Positions 16,401 to 24,859 are shown, counted from the first letter of the stretch. The stretch is DNA of 64,000 nucleotides from Taishania pollutisoli (GCF_014518315.1 NZ_JACVEL010000010.1:62001-126000), one strand, 5' to 3'. The notes: generated by a model from the sequence alone, not told the origin. Translations and numbers: made by a program.

Positions 16401-16913
16401 AAATGAAGTACTCGTACCAGCGGTATAACTTTGCGCCACAATCATGATTTCATCACCTGCATTCACATACGGTGCAGGCACGGATGAAGAACACGGAAAC
16501 GACGTTCCGAATTGTACACATCCACCGGCTGTAGATGCATAATTACACCCGATCGCATTCGAACCGCTTTGAATGGCTGTACACGGAGCGACTCCGTTGG
16601 GAACGTTAAAAATAGCAACGTCAATAAACCCGGAGGAAGCATTTCCGTTAATCAATACATTCAGGTATCCTGACTGTGTAATGTATAAGGTAATGAATCC
16701 GTAATGGTGCTGTCCTGCCGCACCGGTGGAACATCCTGCATTGGCAAACGCACCTCCGGCGTAAGAGCCGCTTGTTGCAACAAAATTAAACGGGCCGGCA
16801 ACTCCCGGCTGGCAAATACTTGCCTGTATATTACATTGGGAGGCTCCCTGAAAAGGAGACATAAAACTGCACAAAATCCCCAATAGTAGAACGTAGTAAT
16901 TTAATTTCATCAT
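13416..16913 (-). CDS. Giant Ig-repeat surface protein with type B T9SS sorting domain (paralogue A)
   Basis: A 1165-residue protein with an N-terminal signal peptide (LLLGILCSFMSPFQGASQ). After an N-terminal beta domain (about 25-190) come Cys-containing Ig-like units. From about 515 to 840 there are tandem repeats of about 75-80 residues of the form CxNPTVxLxGxSxxPGVxYxWTGPGxVSG, then TxTxxVNxxGTYxVTVTNPxxxC. The last 90 residues form a gliding-motility-type (type B) CTD with IVNRWGNLIYEF, NGHWDGRDMGG and VVSEGVYFYTI, ending GFIHVVH. Such CTDs direct export by the T9SS to the cell surface. The last 170 residues match those of two other proteins in this window. The usual PNGDG-ND motif of type B CTDs is SSSSGNN here. 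A small exported protein gene lies 30 bp upstream. Confidence 0.9.
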   Translation of the reverse strand: MMKLNYYVLLLGILCSFMSPFQGASQCNIQASICQPGVAGPFNFVATSGSYAGGAFANAGCSTGAAGQHHYGFITLYITQSGYLNVLINGNASSGFIDVAIFNVPNGVAPCTAIQSGSNAIGCNYASTAGGCVQFGTSFPCSSSVPAPYVNAGDEIMIVAQSYTAGTSTSFTLELGTTPGSAQTGPPDATITSSGPYCTTDGPTQLVAASMGGTWSGPGVSPAGMFNPAVAGVGTHTINYAIGFSPCNSTASTQVTVGSVAISGMNVSNCQSGGVYSVSGMVGVSNPPSSGQLIVENCDGQQVVVASAPFSVGSYPFNLSGLNPNGAACDIHAYFTNSSCSHILNYTAPVCQGCTMLDLTTTVGACQPNGTYSVSGSVSFSNPPTTGTLEITTSCGGSQLFNAPFTSPTNYSIFGLTADGSSCIVKAVFSADNTCDILETITAPTVVVPTFTPISACLGSSPPPLPATSNNGISGTWSPAVINTNTVGVTNYTFTPNPGGCAVPATMSVTINDLPNVSVPGAGVLYECLVSPTVQLNGNSSTPGVTYSWTGNGIVSGATTATATVNATGVYTLTVTNPATGCSNSASTSVIGDGNEPDVSIANPATITCSNPTVTLSANSPTPGATFAWTSNPGIISGGTTLTPTVNQAGTYQIVATGSNGCTNAASAVVSGNTNLPDVNTTPSSYVISCNNPTVSINGTSSVAGVSYVWTGPGIASGQNSGTITANTAGTYAVTVTNPVNSCVNSATYTVTGNTNPPAVSIANPSQLDCLHPTIQLQGTSVSGATASWTGPGVVSGGTTLTAVVNDPGTYVLTVTDPSNNCTSTAQVQVSEIPSVTPSTFSDTVICGSTFRVPLDSIVANGNVTWTEQYGYGSFNNPTLTDPVFTGVNGVTNYNLVFTDECGYTATGRVSMIRRPVVSVPPYSCVLTELDISTVSHNGGVWYAIENTTQPYVQDTTVSFLYGDTLTGGPQITGVTVPEHGVYYMYFHSNDICPDTTITLNFLPYIWTEINDTTLCEGVQYELNAYESPYNVDYSWNTGSTGTSITVTQPGAYIVTITNDCYAYSDTAVVAYEKCEIEAPNVISLSSSSGNNTWFVDKKGVADFRCVIVNRWGNLIYEFNDVNGHWDGRDMGGTVVSEGVYFYTIQATYEGGEEVTKQGFIHVVH

Positions 16914-16943
16914 GTTTGTTTTTGATGGAGTTAGTAGTCTTTT

Positions 16944-17309
16944 TTAATTGAGTTGGTACCCTGAATAACCGTGGAGTACAACAAATCCTCTGATTAAATT
17001 ATCGAGGTCATTGCCCTTTACTTTTTCAGGATTCACAGTGAATTTTATACGTCCCGCACTGTATTCGTATTTAATCGTGCTGCCGGTAATTTGTTCTAAC
17101 CGGCTAACATGCTGACGAACATTCCCTTCATTGTAATCTGTCAACGGTGTAAATGAATAATCGGATAGTCCGTTTTTTTTCACCGACAGCGTAACACTTG
17201 CTCCGGGATGTTGATCTGCGGCACCAGCCTCCTGAGAGAATGTACAGAAAGTACCCAGTAGAAAAAACGTTATTCCAATCCACAGAGAGTTTAATTTAAT
17301 AGTTTTCAT
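16944..17309 (-). CDS. Small exported protein upstream of T9SS adhesin A
   Basis: A 121-residue protein with a signal peptide (LWIGITFFLLGTFCTFSQ). The mature part of about 95 residues has SVTLSVKKNGLSDYSF, SRLEQITGSTIKYEYSAGRIKFTV and a C-terminal IRGFVVLHGYSGYQLN. No family was recognised. It lies 30 bp before the giant adhesin and is probably co-transcribed. A different small exported protein lies in the same position before adhesin B at 30991, so these may be chaperone-like or co-secreted partners; that is an inference. Confidence 0.7.
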   Translation of the reverse strand: MKTIKLNSLWIGITFFLLGTFCTFSQEAGAADQHPGASVTLSVKKNGLSDYSFTPLTDYNEGNVRQHVSRLEQITGSTIKYEYSAGRIKFTVNPEKVKGNDLDNLIRGFVVLHGYSGYQLN

Positions 17310-17478
17310 ATCGTATAATCTTCATTAAGTATGTAGTTGTAGTATCCGGCGAAAATAACTTTCCGTAGAAAGTATCATTATTCATCACGCGACAGATAAA
17401 TTCAAAACTACTAAAAAACAAAAACAACCGCTTCTTCTCCCTTCTTTTTTTAGCATACAGGGTCTCTCATCTCAAATT

Positions 17479-17512
17479 TTGTGTATTTCAATGAACAAAA
17501 AGTGTAATTTTG
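17479..17512 (+). promoter_or_regulatory. Promoter of msrA, possibly giving a leaderless mRNA
   Basis: TTG at 17479-17481, 23 bp, then TAATTTTG at 17505-17512 (exact -7 consensus). The ATG of msrA at 17520 is only 8 nt beyond the -7 element, so the transcript would start at or just before the start codon. Confidence 0.6.
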
Positions 17513-17519
17513 CAAGAAT

Positions 17520-18053
17520 ATGAGCTTAGAACATGCAACATTCGGAGCCGGATGCTTTTGGTGCATCGAGGCTTGTTTTTTAGACATCAAAGGGATTGAG
17601 TCTGTAAAACCGGGATATGCCGGGGGGCATCTGAAAAATCCTACATACAAACAGGTTTGTGAAGGTACAACGGGACATGCCGAGGTAGCACGCATTGTAT
17701 TTGATCCTGCCATTATCTCGTATGATGAATTGCTGGAAATGTTCTGGTTTGTACACGACCCCACGCAACTGAACCGGCAAGGAAACGACATCGGAACACA
17801 GTACCGCTCCGTGATTTTTTATCACACCCAGGAACAAAAAGAAACAGCGGAAGGTTATAAAAAACGGCTGGAGGAAGCAAACGTATGGGATCGTCCGATT
17901 GTAACGGAAATTATTGAAATCAACAATTATTACGAAGCGGAAGCATACCATCACAATTATTTTGAGTTAAATCCTCAGAATCAATACTGCCAATCGGTTG
18001 TTCGCCCGAAGGTTGAAAAATTCAAAAAAGTATTTGCCGAAAAGAAGAAATAA
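17520..18053 (+). CDS. msrA: Peptide-methionine (S)-S-oxide reductase
   Basis: A 177-residue cytosolic MsrA that reduces methionine-S-sulfoxide in proteins using a catalytic Cys and, in turn, thioredoxin. The active-site motif GAGCFWCIEA lies at residues 9-18, followed by GYAGGH (about 32-37) and NPTYKQVCEGTTGHAE, all family signatures. QNQYCQSVVRPKVEKFKK near the C-terminus carries the likely resolving Cys. Thioredoxin reductase (trxB) is nearby at 20243-21196. It ends at a terminator shared with clpX. Confidence 0.95.
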   Translation: MSLEHATFGAGCFWCIEACFLDIKGIESVKPGYAGGHLKNPTYKQVCEGTTGHAEVARIVFDPAIISYDELLEMFWFVHDPTQLNRQGNDIGTQYRSVIFYHTQEQKETAEGYKKRLEEANVWDRPIVTEIIEINNYYEAEAYHHNYFELNPQNQYCQSVVRPKVEKFKKVFAEKKK

Positions 18054-18055
18054 AA

Positions 18056-18085
18056 AAAGGTGCGTTTTCCCGCACCTTTCGATTT
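18056..18085. terminator. Bidirectional terminator between msrA and clpX
   Basis: AAAGGTGCG (18056-18064) pairs with CGCACCTTT (18071-18079), loop TTTTCC, with A-tract before and a T-rich stretch after. Confidence 0.85.
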
Positions 18086-18102
18086 TTCTTTCACTTATTT
18101 TT

Positions 18103-19329
18103 TTAAGCCACTTTCAGTTTGGCCATTTTTGATTTTTCAAATTTCGCCTTCGCATATTCCAGCGTTACCTTGAATTCTTTTTCAGTACTTGTCGGTAATT
18201 CAAACATCGCTTCATTTAAAATTGCTTCACAAATGGAGCGCAATCCACGTGCTCCCAATTTAAATTCAATGGCCTTATCAACAATAAAATCAAGTGTTTT
18301 AGCATCAAAACTCAATTTAATTCCATCCAACGCAAACAATTTGATGTATTGTTTCACCAATGCATTTTTAGGTTCCACCAGGATTCGTTTCAATGCTTCC
18401 GCATCCAATGGCTCCAGGTATGTCAGTACCGGGAAGCGACCAATTAATTCAGGAATCAATCCGAACGTCTTGATGTCTGTCGGATTCACATACCGCAGCA
18501 AATGTTCTCCGTCTACCCGATCTTCCTCCAATGAAGAAAATCCGATTGTCTGACGATTCACCCGGTTGGCAATCATTTTTTCAATCCCGTCGAATGCACC
18601 TCCGCAAACGAACAAAATGTTTTTGGTATCTACCTGGATCATTTTCTGTTCCGGGTGTTTTCTTCCTCCCTGTGGCGGAACATTTACAATAGATCCTTCG
18701 AGCAATTTCAACAATGCCTGTTGTACTCCTTCTCCGGAAACATCTCTTGTAATGGACGGGTTGTCACTTTTTCGGGCAATTTTATCAATCTCGTCGATAA
18801 AAACAATCCCTCTTTCTGCCGCCTGCACATCATAATCCGCAGCCTGAAGCAATCTGGAAAGAATTGATTCCACGTCCTCCCCCACATAACCTGCTTCCGT
18901 CAGAATGGTTGCATCAGCGATACAAAACGGAACATTCAGCATTTTCGCAATTGTCTTTGCCAGTAATGTTTTTCCCGTTCCTGTTCTTCCCACCAGGATA
19001 ACGTTGGATTTCTCAATTTCCACTTCATCCTTCATATCGGGCTGGTTCAAGCGTTTGTAGTGATTATATACGGCTACCGACAATACTTTTTTCGCATCGT
19101 CCTGACCGATTACATATTCATCCAGCCGTTCTTTTATTTCTATCGGCTTCAGAACGTTTAACTCTGTATGAGAAGTGTTTTTCGACTGGGTTCCAAATTC
19201 ATTCACAACAATCTGGTGTGCCTGTTCAACACAACTCGGACAGATGTGACCGGAAAAACCGGACAGCAATTCCCCCGCCTCTTTTCTTGAACGTCCGCAA
19301 AACGAACAAGTTATTTCATTTTTTGCCAT
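18103..19329 (-). CDS. clpX: ATP-dependent Clp protease, ATP-binding subunit ClpX
   Basis: A 408-residue AAA+ unfoldase that feeds tagged proteins to ClpP. The N-terminal C4 zinc domain has CSFCG at 9-13 and ICPSC near 30. The AAA+ core shows Walker A GRTGTGKT (usually GPTGSGKT), the pore loop [10 protein letters not shown], Walker [10 protein letters not shown], a GGRKHP loop and sensor-2 [17 protein letters not shown] is the IGF loop that docks on ClpP. It follows clpP by 111 bp in the usual order; the spacer holds a 12-bp inverted repeat. The trigger factor gene that often precedes clpP is not present here. Confidence 0.97.
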   Translation of the reverse strand: MAKNEITCSFCGRSRKEAGELLSGFSGHICPSCVEQAHQIVVNEFGTQSKNTSHTELNVLKPIEIKERLDEYVIGQDDAKKVLSVAVYNHYKRLNQPDMKDEVEIEKSNVILVGRTGTGKTLLAKTIAKMLNVPFCIADATILTEAGYVGEDVESILSRLLQAADYDVQAAERGIVFIDEIDKIARKSDNPSITRDVSGEGVQQALLKLLEGSIVNVPPQGGRKHPEQKMIQVDTKNILFVCGGAFDGIEKMIANRVNRQTIGFSSLEEDRVDGEHLLRYVNPTDIKTFGLIPELIGRFPVLTYLEPLDAEALKRILVEPKNALVKQYIKLFALDGIKLSFDAKTLDFIVDKAIEFKLGARGLRSICEAILNEAMFELPTSTEKEFKVTLEYAKAKFEKSKMAKLKVA

Positions 19330-19365
19330 TGAATCGATTTTATATGTTCAAGGTAGTAACAGATC

Positions 19366-19425
19366 TACGAGGTACGAGTTATTCCTCTTCGCCACGCTTC
19401 TTCTTCCTCTTTTTCGTACCTCGTA
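19366..19425. repeat. 12-bp inverted repeat in the clpP-clpX spacer
   Basis: TACGAGGTACGA (19366-19377) and TCGTACCTCGTA (19414-19425) are perfect reverse complements around a 36-nt, pyrimidine-rich loop. Each arm itself holds a repeated ACGAG unit. It lies in the 111-bp gap between the two genes and has no T-tract in the direction of transcription, so it is not a standard terminator. Confidence 0.75.
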
Positions 19426-19440
19426 TTTCCAGTCTTATTC

Positions 19441-20109
19441 TTATTTCGGATTGCGGATCAATACCTCATCCACCATTCCGTAAGCTTTTGCTTCTTCTGC
19501 TGTCATCCAGTAATCTCTGTCTGAATCTTCCCACACTTTTTCATACGATTGTTTGGAGTGTGTAGCGATGATATCGTACAATTCTTTCTTCAACTTCTGA
19601 ATTTCACGTGCTGTGATTTCGATATCAGACGCTTGTCCCTGTGCACCTCCTAACGGTTGGTGAATCATTACACGGGCATGTTTCAGTGCAGATCGTTTTC
19701 CTTCCGCACCGGCACACATCAATACAGCTCCCATCGAAGCCGCCATCCCTGTACAAATCGTTGCCACATCAGGGCGAATGTACTGCATCGTGTCATAGAT
19801 CCCAAGACCTGCATATACAGATCCTCCCGGAGAGTTCAGATAAATCTGGATGTCTTTTTTAGGATCTACCGACTCCAGGAATAATAACTGGGCATTGATG
19901 ATATTCGCCACCTGGTCATTGATTCCCGTTCCCAAAAAGATGATTCTGTCCATCATTAAACGGGAAAACACGTCCATTTGTGTCATATTCAAAGGGCGCT
20001 CTTCAATGATGTATGGAGTCAGTGAAGACTCAATGTAATTTGCAACATGCATGGAATTCAATCCCATGTGTTTCGTTGCATACTTTTTAAATTCATTTCC
20101 GTCAAACAT
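19441..20109 (-). CDS. clpP: ATP-dependent Clp protease proteolytic subunit
   Basis: A 222-residue serine peptidase of the ClpP family. The catalytic triad is Ser125 in GMAASMGAVL, His150 in RVMIHQPLGG and Asp199 in DRDYWMTAEEA. LNSPGGSVYAGLGIYD is the conserved oxyanion-hole region. The N-terminus is about 30 residues longer than processed E. coli ClpP and may be a propeptide. It is followed by clpX in the same direction. A -7 element (TAATTTTG) lies about 80 nt upstream. Confidence 0.97.
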   Translation of the reverse strand: MFDGNEFKKYATKHMGLNSMHVANYIESSLTPYIIEERPLNMTQMDVFSRLMMDRIIFLGTGINDQVANIINAQLLFLESVDPKKDIQIYLNSPGGSVYAGLGIYDTMQYIRPDVATICTGMAASMGAVLMCAGAEGKRSALKHARVMIHQPLGGAQGQASDIEITAREIQKLKKELYDIIATHSKQSYEKVWEDSDRDYWMTAEEAKAYGMVDEVLIRNPK

Positions 20110-20189
20110 ACTTGTTTCTTTTTACGCGTTTACTTGTTGTTATTATTTTCTGATTGTATTGTCCGTAATATTCCGAAGAACATTGTAAA

Positions 20190-20197
20190 CAAAATTA
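20190..20197 (-). promoter_or_regulatory. Possible -7 element for clpP-clpX
   Basis: Reverse-strand TAATTTTG, exact TAnnTTTG, 80 nt before the clpP ATG; no matching -33 TTG was seen. Confidence 0.35.
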
Positions 20198-20242
20198 ATA
20201 AAAATATGAAGGAAGTTTCATCGTTTGAATCTGCCGTTCATA

Positions 20243-21196
20243 TTAGTGTTCCAGTCCTGACAAATAACGTTCTGCATCCAGTGCAGCCATACAGCCTGTC
20301 CCTGCTGCTGTAATTGCCTGCCGGTAATTTTTGTCGGCCGCATCACCTGCTACAAATACTCCCGGCACATTTGTCAGTGAAGTTCCCGGTTTTTCATACA
20401 TAACGTATCCTGTTTCATCAAGGTTGATGAAATCTTTAAAAATCTCCGTGTTCGGTTGGTGACCAATCGCAACAAAAAAGCCGGTACATGGAATTTCGAC
20501 TTTCTCTCCCGTTACATTATTAACAGCACGAACACCGGACACAACATTTCCGTCGCCCAATACTTCTTCTGTTTCGGTATTAAATAAGATTTCAATATTC
20601 GGTGTATTCTTTACACGATCCGCCATGATCTTCGACGCACGGAATTCATCTCTTCGAACCAACATCGTTACTTTTTTGCACAATTTAGATAAGTAATGTG
20701 CTTCTTCACAGGCAGAATCTCCTGCTCCGACAATTACGGTATCCTGTCCGCGGTAAAAGAATCCGTCGCACACTGCACAGGCAGAAACACCTCCACCTAA
20801 TTGCAAATACTTTTGTTCGCTTTCCAATCCCAGGTATTTGGCAGATGCGCCTGTTGAAATGATCACTGTTTTGGCATGCAACTCGTGCCCGGTTTCTGTC
20901 CACGCTTTGTGAACCGGTCCTGAGAAATCAACTTTGGTAATAAAGCCGAAACGGATGTCCGCGTCAAAACGCTTTGCCTGCGCTTCTAACTGCACCATCA
21001 TTTCAGGTCCTGTTACGCCTCCCGGATATCCTGGGAAATTTTCTACTTCGTTGGTGGTTGTCAACTGTCCCCCCGGTTGCATTCCCTGGTACAACACAGG
21101 TTTCATATCTGCTCTTGCCGCATAAATAGCCGCTGTATATCCTGCTGGTCCTGACCCTATTATCAGACAATCTAATTGTTCTATTTCCTGACTCAT
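20243..21196 (-). CDS. trxB: Thioredoxin-disulfide reductase
   Basis: A 317-residue low-molecular-weight flavoenzyme that passes electrons from NADPH to thioredoxin. It has the FAD motif IIGSGPAGYTAAIYAAR, the redox-active CAVC, the NADPH motif IVGAGDSACEEA and the C-terminal FAD motif VPGVFVAGDAAD. An upstream start at 21241 is possible in frame, but the -7 element TAAATTTG sits at 21229-21236, inside that extension, so the ATG at 21194-21196 (MSQEIEQLDCLIIG) is preferred. It probably supports the MsrA encoded nearby. Confidence 0.96.
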   Translation of the reverse strand: MSQEIEQLDCLIIGSGPAGYTAAIYAARADMKPVLYQGMQPGGQLTTTNEVENFPGYPGGVTGPEMMVQLEAQAKRFDADIRFGFITKVDFSGPVHKAWTETGHELHAKTVIISTGASAKYLGLESEQKYLQLGGGVSACAVCDGFFYRGQDTVIVGAGDSACEEAHYLSKLCKKVTMLVRRDEFRASKIMADRVKNTPNIEILFNTETEEVLGDGNVVSGVRAVNNVTGEKVEIPCTGFFVAIGHQPNTEIFKDFINLDETGYVMYEKPGTSLTNVPGVFVAGDAADKNYRQAITAAGTGCMAALDAERYLSGLEH

Positions 21197-21228
21197 TTTG
21201 TAACTAATCTTTGATGTGATAAAAGCTA

Positions 21229-21236
21229 CAAATTTA
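21229..21236 (-). promoter_or_regulatory. -7 element of trxB
   Basis: Reverse-strand TAAATTTG (exact consensus), 33 nt before the chosen ATG. It decides between the two possible starts. No clear -33 element. Confidence 0.5.
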
Positions 21237-21433
21237 ATCATTAATCACCAGATTTAAGAAGCATATACAGTACTTATTTCTCCTTTTCTTAAATTTTCAT
21301 TGATTTTATGTATTTGATAACTCAATCACACAATTTGATAATCTTAATATAATTTCCCTATCAAAAATTTGTTAATTGTAATGCACTAAGCAATTAGAAG
21401 CCAACTATTTCACTGCCACTAAATGTTCACAAC

Positions 21434-23644
21434 ATGAAAAAGAATTACCACCCATTCACGCTTTGCATTTATTTGTTATTTACACTGCATTCATTCTCCT
21501 CAATAAGCCAGGCTGCGGGAGAACAGAAAATGCAACCTAAGGTGTATAATTATACAACCTTTACTTCCAAAGCATCGCCCAGCATCACAGATGAGCTCAT
21601 CAAACTGACACCAAAAGCATTTCAATCTCATCCGGAATTTGGAATCCTGCCATACGATGCCCCTTGTGAAAATTGTTTCGAATTAATACACGAACGAAAA
21701 GACTCTTCCCGTATGTTCGTCGAAAAAGGGTCCAATGGAACACATTTTTATTCGCAGTCCATCTATGGTATCTTTCATTACAATGAAAACGGATACAAAA
21801 TTTCTTACGATCCCCGTTTACGCCCTGTATCCACGAATCTGTACAGAAGTGACCGACAAGAAACACCTGCTGTACTGAACGTCAATGACCGCTACTCCGC
21901 TTTTGAAAAGAACGGAGAGTTGTTTAAGTTCAATAACCGGATTGATCTGGTCCTGGTCAAAAACAACGGGACAACGGAAAATTTAGGAGAGGCCAACTGG
22001 TCCGATCATACGATTGGTGATGAAGGTATTTATATTACCAACGCATGGCCGGGAATCGACATCTCTATTTCCTATCAACTGGATCGTATCAAATTAAATT
22101 ATGTGATTCCGCAACAGTTGAATTATTTACAAGGTGTAAAAAACCTGGTTTTTACAGATCATCTGCAGCTTCCCAACGGGTACGCATTAACCCAACAAAA
22201 CACCAGTGATCTTACTGCTGAAGGCTACCAGGGAAAATACAGCATCAACAATGCTTATAATGAAGAAATATTTACCATTGGAAATGCATTTGGTTTCGAC
22301 CAAAGTGCAATCAAAGAGAATCACGTATCATTCAATTACCTCTATAACGGAAATGATTTAAGTATCGTCGTTCCGGTATCTTCATGGCTCGCATTACCTT
22401 CAATGGTTTACCCGGTTGTCGTTGACCCGTTGGTTAGTTCCAGCGCCACTTATACCTCCGGAGCCAAATCATTTTTATACAACGGAGCCTGGTGCGGTTT
22501 ATCCGGTTCCTGTAACTACAACCTGAATGTATCACGGCCATTAAATTCCACCATTACAGATGTCCGGTTTAACGCTCAATACATTTCGTCCACTTCACCT
22601 TGTTCGTGCTGGAGAAATGAAGCTGCATTTAAAATCTCCGGTCCGTGCGGTGTATCTCCCGCTGCTGCGACTACTTTCTGGAATTGCAACAGTACATCAG
22701 CCGGAACCTGCGGAGCAAGCGGCATCAGTATTTTCAGTGAAACAAGCGCATGCCTTACCCCTGTGTGCAGTGCATTACTGACCTATCAGATCCAAAACTC
22801 TTACTGTTATTGTTCCACATCCGGATGTGTAGCAAGCTGCCAGTCTATGCCCAATAACACCTGGTCGATTACAGTGGAGGGACACACGGTAGAGACACCT
22901 GCACCTGCTTCTCTGAATCCGAACCCGTGTTCGGGAAATGTCACGCTTACAGCAGCTCCGAGTTATGGAGTACCCGGATACACCTATGTCTGGACAACCG
23001 GAGAATCCACACCATCCATCAGTGTATCAAGCGCGGGAACCTATTCCGTGGTTGTTACAGACGCATGTGGCGGCACGGCAAATCAACAGTTCACAATTGC
23101 CTGTCCGCTAAGCATCAACTTAAAAGATTTCGGCATACTTAAAGTCGGGGAACGTGTCCTGGTCAAGTGGGAAACACTGGACGAAGTCAACAATGATTAT
23201 TTCACCATTGAACGCATGACCGAACTGCCGGACAAATGGGAAGAAATCGGCACCGTTAAAGGAAGCGGAAATTCTACAGAAACAATTGCTTATACATTCT
23301 ATGACAACGCACCTTACAAAAGAGGAACATCGTATTATCGCCTCAAGCAAACAGATTTTGATGGTCAGTTCTTTTATTTTGAACCAAAAATGATGAATTT
23401 CGGCACTGATACCGACATCCTTATTTTTCCACAACCGGCAACCCATGAAATGGTAATCGAATGGAACGGATATGATGGTGAAATTCAGTTGTATTCAGTA
23501 CTGGGAGAAAAAATGGAGGTACCTTATCACAAAAAAGGAAGTTCCTATGTATTCAATACTTCTCAACTGTCGTCAGGAATGTACTCTGTTTTGTTTCTGG
23601 TCAACGGAGAGATGATCGCTACACAAAAAATAACCATTAAATAA
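21434..23644 (+). CDS. Secreted protein with type A T9SS sorting domain
   Basis: A 736-residue exported protein with a signal peptide up to about residue 28. The N-terminal 330 residues form a beta-rich domain like the DUF7948-type region seen in large Bacteroidota secreted proteins (GIYITNAWPGIDISI is typical). A Cys-rich central part follows (about 370-480), then one Ig/SprB-like unit containing GYTYVWTTGESTPSISV. A linker with VKWETLDEVNNDYFTIER leads to the type A CTD (about 650-736) with FPQPATHEM, QLYSVLGEKM, LSSGMYSVLF and TQKITIK, which directs export and anchoring by the T9SS. It stands alone. No enzymatic motif was found. Confidence 0.85.
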   Translation: MKKNYHPFTLCIYLLFTLHSFSSISQAAGEQKMQPKVYNYTTFTSKASPSITDELIKLTPKAFQSHPEFGILPYDAPCENCFELIHERKDSSRMFVEKGSNGTHFYSQSIYGIFHYNENGYKISYDPRLRPVSTNLYRSDRQETPAVLNVNDRYSAFEKNGELFKFNNRIDLVLVKNNGTTENLGEANWSDHTIGDEGIYITNAWPGIDISISYQLDRIKLNYVIPQQLNYLQGVKNLVFTDHLQLPNGYALTQQNTSDLTAEGYQGKYSINNAYNEEIFTIGNAFGFDQSAIKENHVSFNYLYNGNDLSIVVPVSSWLALPSMVYPVVVDPLVSSSATYTSGAKSFLYNGAWCGLSGSCNYNLNVSRPLNSTITDVRFNAQYISSTSPCSCWRNEAAFKISGPCGVSPAAATTFWNCNSTSAGTCGASGISIFSETSACLTPVCSALLTYQIQNSYCYCSTSGCVASCQSMPNNTWSITVEGHTVETPAPASLNPNPCSGNVTLTAAPSYGVPGYTYVWTTGESTPSISVSSAGTYSVVVTDACGGTANQQFTIACPLSINLKDFGILKVGERVLVKWETLDEVNNDYFTIERMTELPDKWEEIGTVKGSGNSTETIAYTFYDNAPYKRGTSYYRLKQTDFDGQFFYFEPKMMNFGTDTDILIFPQPATHEMVIEWNGYDGEIQLYSVLGEKMEVPYHKKGSSYVFNTSQLSSGMYSVLFLVNGEMIATQKITIK

Positions 23645-23734
23645 TTACCCGATATGGTTAAAGAATGAGCCGTCATCAGGTAATCTGAAGGCGGCTATAT
23701 TCATCCCTGCTGATTATTATCACAGAAGTCTTTG

Positions 23735-23742
23735 TATATTTG
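23735..23742 (+). promoter_or_regulatory. -7 element of pyrF
   Basis: TATATTTG, an exact match, 22 nt before the ATG at 23765. It overlaps the beginning of a longer open frame (23732), which argues for the downstream start. Confidence 0.55.
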
Positions 23743-23764
23743 CAGTTCGTTTTTAGTAAAGCAA

Positions 23765-24589
23765 ATGACACGAACAGCATTAATCGAACAAATCAGAAGT
23801 AAGAAATCCTTCCTTTGCGTAGGATTGGACACCGATCTGTCAAAAATTCCCGCTCACCTGCTGGAGACAGAAGATCCGATTTTTGAATTCAACAAAGCGA
23901 TTATTGATGCAACAAAAGATTTTTGTGTTGCTTACAAGCCCAACAATGCTTTTTATGAATGTTATGGTGTAAAAGGATGGGAGTCCCTTCAAAAAACAGT
24001 TGATTACATCCCTGAAAACTGCTTCGTGATTGCTGATGCGAAACGGGGAGACATTGGAAATACTTCCAAATACTATGCGCAGACATTCTTTGAAACCCTT
24101 GGTTGTGACGCAGTGACAGTTGCTCCATACATGGGTGAAGACAGCGTAACTCCCTTCTTAGAATACCCGGATAAATGGGTCATTGTACTGGCACTTACCT
24201 CCAATGCGGGCGCACTGGATTTTCAATTTACAACCGACGCGAAAGGAGAAGAATTGTACAAAAAAGTGTTGAAGAAAACAGCACAGTGGGGGACTCCTGA
24301 AAATACCATGTTCGTGGTCGGCGCGACACGTGCCGAAGGGATTGGTGAAGTACGCAAACTCGTTCCGGATCATTTCTTTTTGGTTCCGGGTGTCGGTGCA
24401 CAGGGAGGTTCTCTGGAAGATGTTGCAAACTACGGCTGGAACGACGATTGCGGACTGTTGGTCAACTCGTCAAGAGGAATTATTTATGCCTCCAACGGAA
24501 TTGATTTTGCACAAAAGGCAAGGACAGAAGCGCAAAAAATCCAATTGCAGATGGAACACATTCTGAAAGAAAAGGGCTTTATCGGCTAA
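23765..24589 (+). CDS. pyrF: Orotidine 5'-phosphate decarboxylase, type 2
   Basis: Converts OMP to UMP, the last step of de novo pyrimidine synthesis. The 274-residue protein has the type 2 (longer) form: [15 protein letters not shown] near the N-terminus, [13 protein letters not shown], the catalytic [18 protein letters not shown] motif with its Asp-Lys-Asp network, and [11 protein letters not shown] for phosphate binding. The ATG at 23765 is chosen over an upstream in-frame codon because the -7 element lies between them. It is convergent with an acetyltransferase gene. Confidence 0.96.
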   Translation: MTRTALIEQIRSKKSFLCVGLDTDLSKIPAHLLETEDPIFEFNKAIIDATKDFCVAYKPNNAFYECYGVKGWESLQKTVDYIPENCFVIADAKRGDIGNTSKYYAQTFFETLGCDAVTVAPYMGEDSVTPFLEYPDKWVIVLALTSNAGALDFQFTTDAKGEELYKKVLKKTAQWGTPENTMFVVGATRAEGIGEVRKLVPDHFFLVPGVGAQGGSLEDVANYGWNDDCGLLVNSSRGIIYASNGIDFAQKARTEAQKIQLQMEHILKEKGFIG

Positions 24590-24604
24590 CCTGACTCAAT
24601 TTAT

Positions 24605-24735
24605 TTTCCGGACGTGCCCCTTCGTTGTCGGGTCGTGCTGTCCGCTATATCTTTCACCGCCAATACCGGAATCTTTCCGTATCGGCAGAGAAAGGATGCC
24701 GCTTCCATCACTCACGCAAACGCACGCGACAGTAA
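24605..24735. repeat. Imperfect palindromic intergenic element (repeat family suspected)
   Basis: Non-coding segment after pyrF. It has CGTGCCCCTTCG, GTCGGGTCGTGCTGTCCGC, TATATCTTTC, then a short hairpin-like centre (ATACCGGAA / TTTCCGTAT), GAAAGGATGCCGC and TCACTCACGC. From memory, this series of blocks recurs in intergenic DNA of many Bacteroidota, where the central arms vary. Only one copy is in this window, so the family assignment is not demonstrated here. Confidence 0.45.
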
Positions 24736-24760
24736 AAATATCAATAAGAAGTAGTTTTTA

Positions 24761-24789
24761 CATATCGTAATATTGCGATATGACAATAT
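24761..24789. repeat. CGATAT-type palindromic repeat, copy 1
   Basis: CATATCG (24761-24767) and CGATATG (24776-24782) flank an AATATT centre, making a near-perfect 22-nt palindrome. The 15-mer GCGATATGACAATAT at 24775-24789 occurs again, inverted, at 41290-41304 in another convergent intergenic region. Confidence 0.7.
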
Positions 24790-24859
24790 CCTCATAACTT
24801 CATCAATCTGATTTTTTCATAAGGTACTGTTCTAAAAAACGATTCCGAATTAGTAGCAA

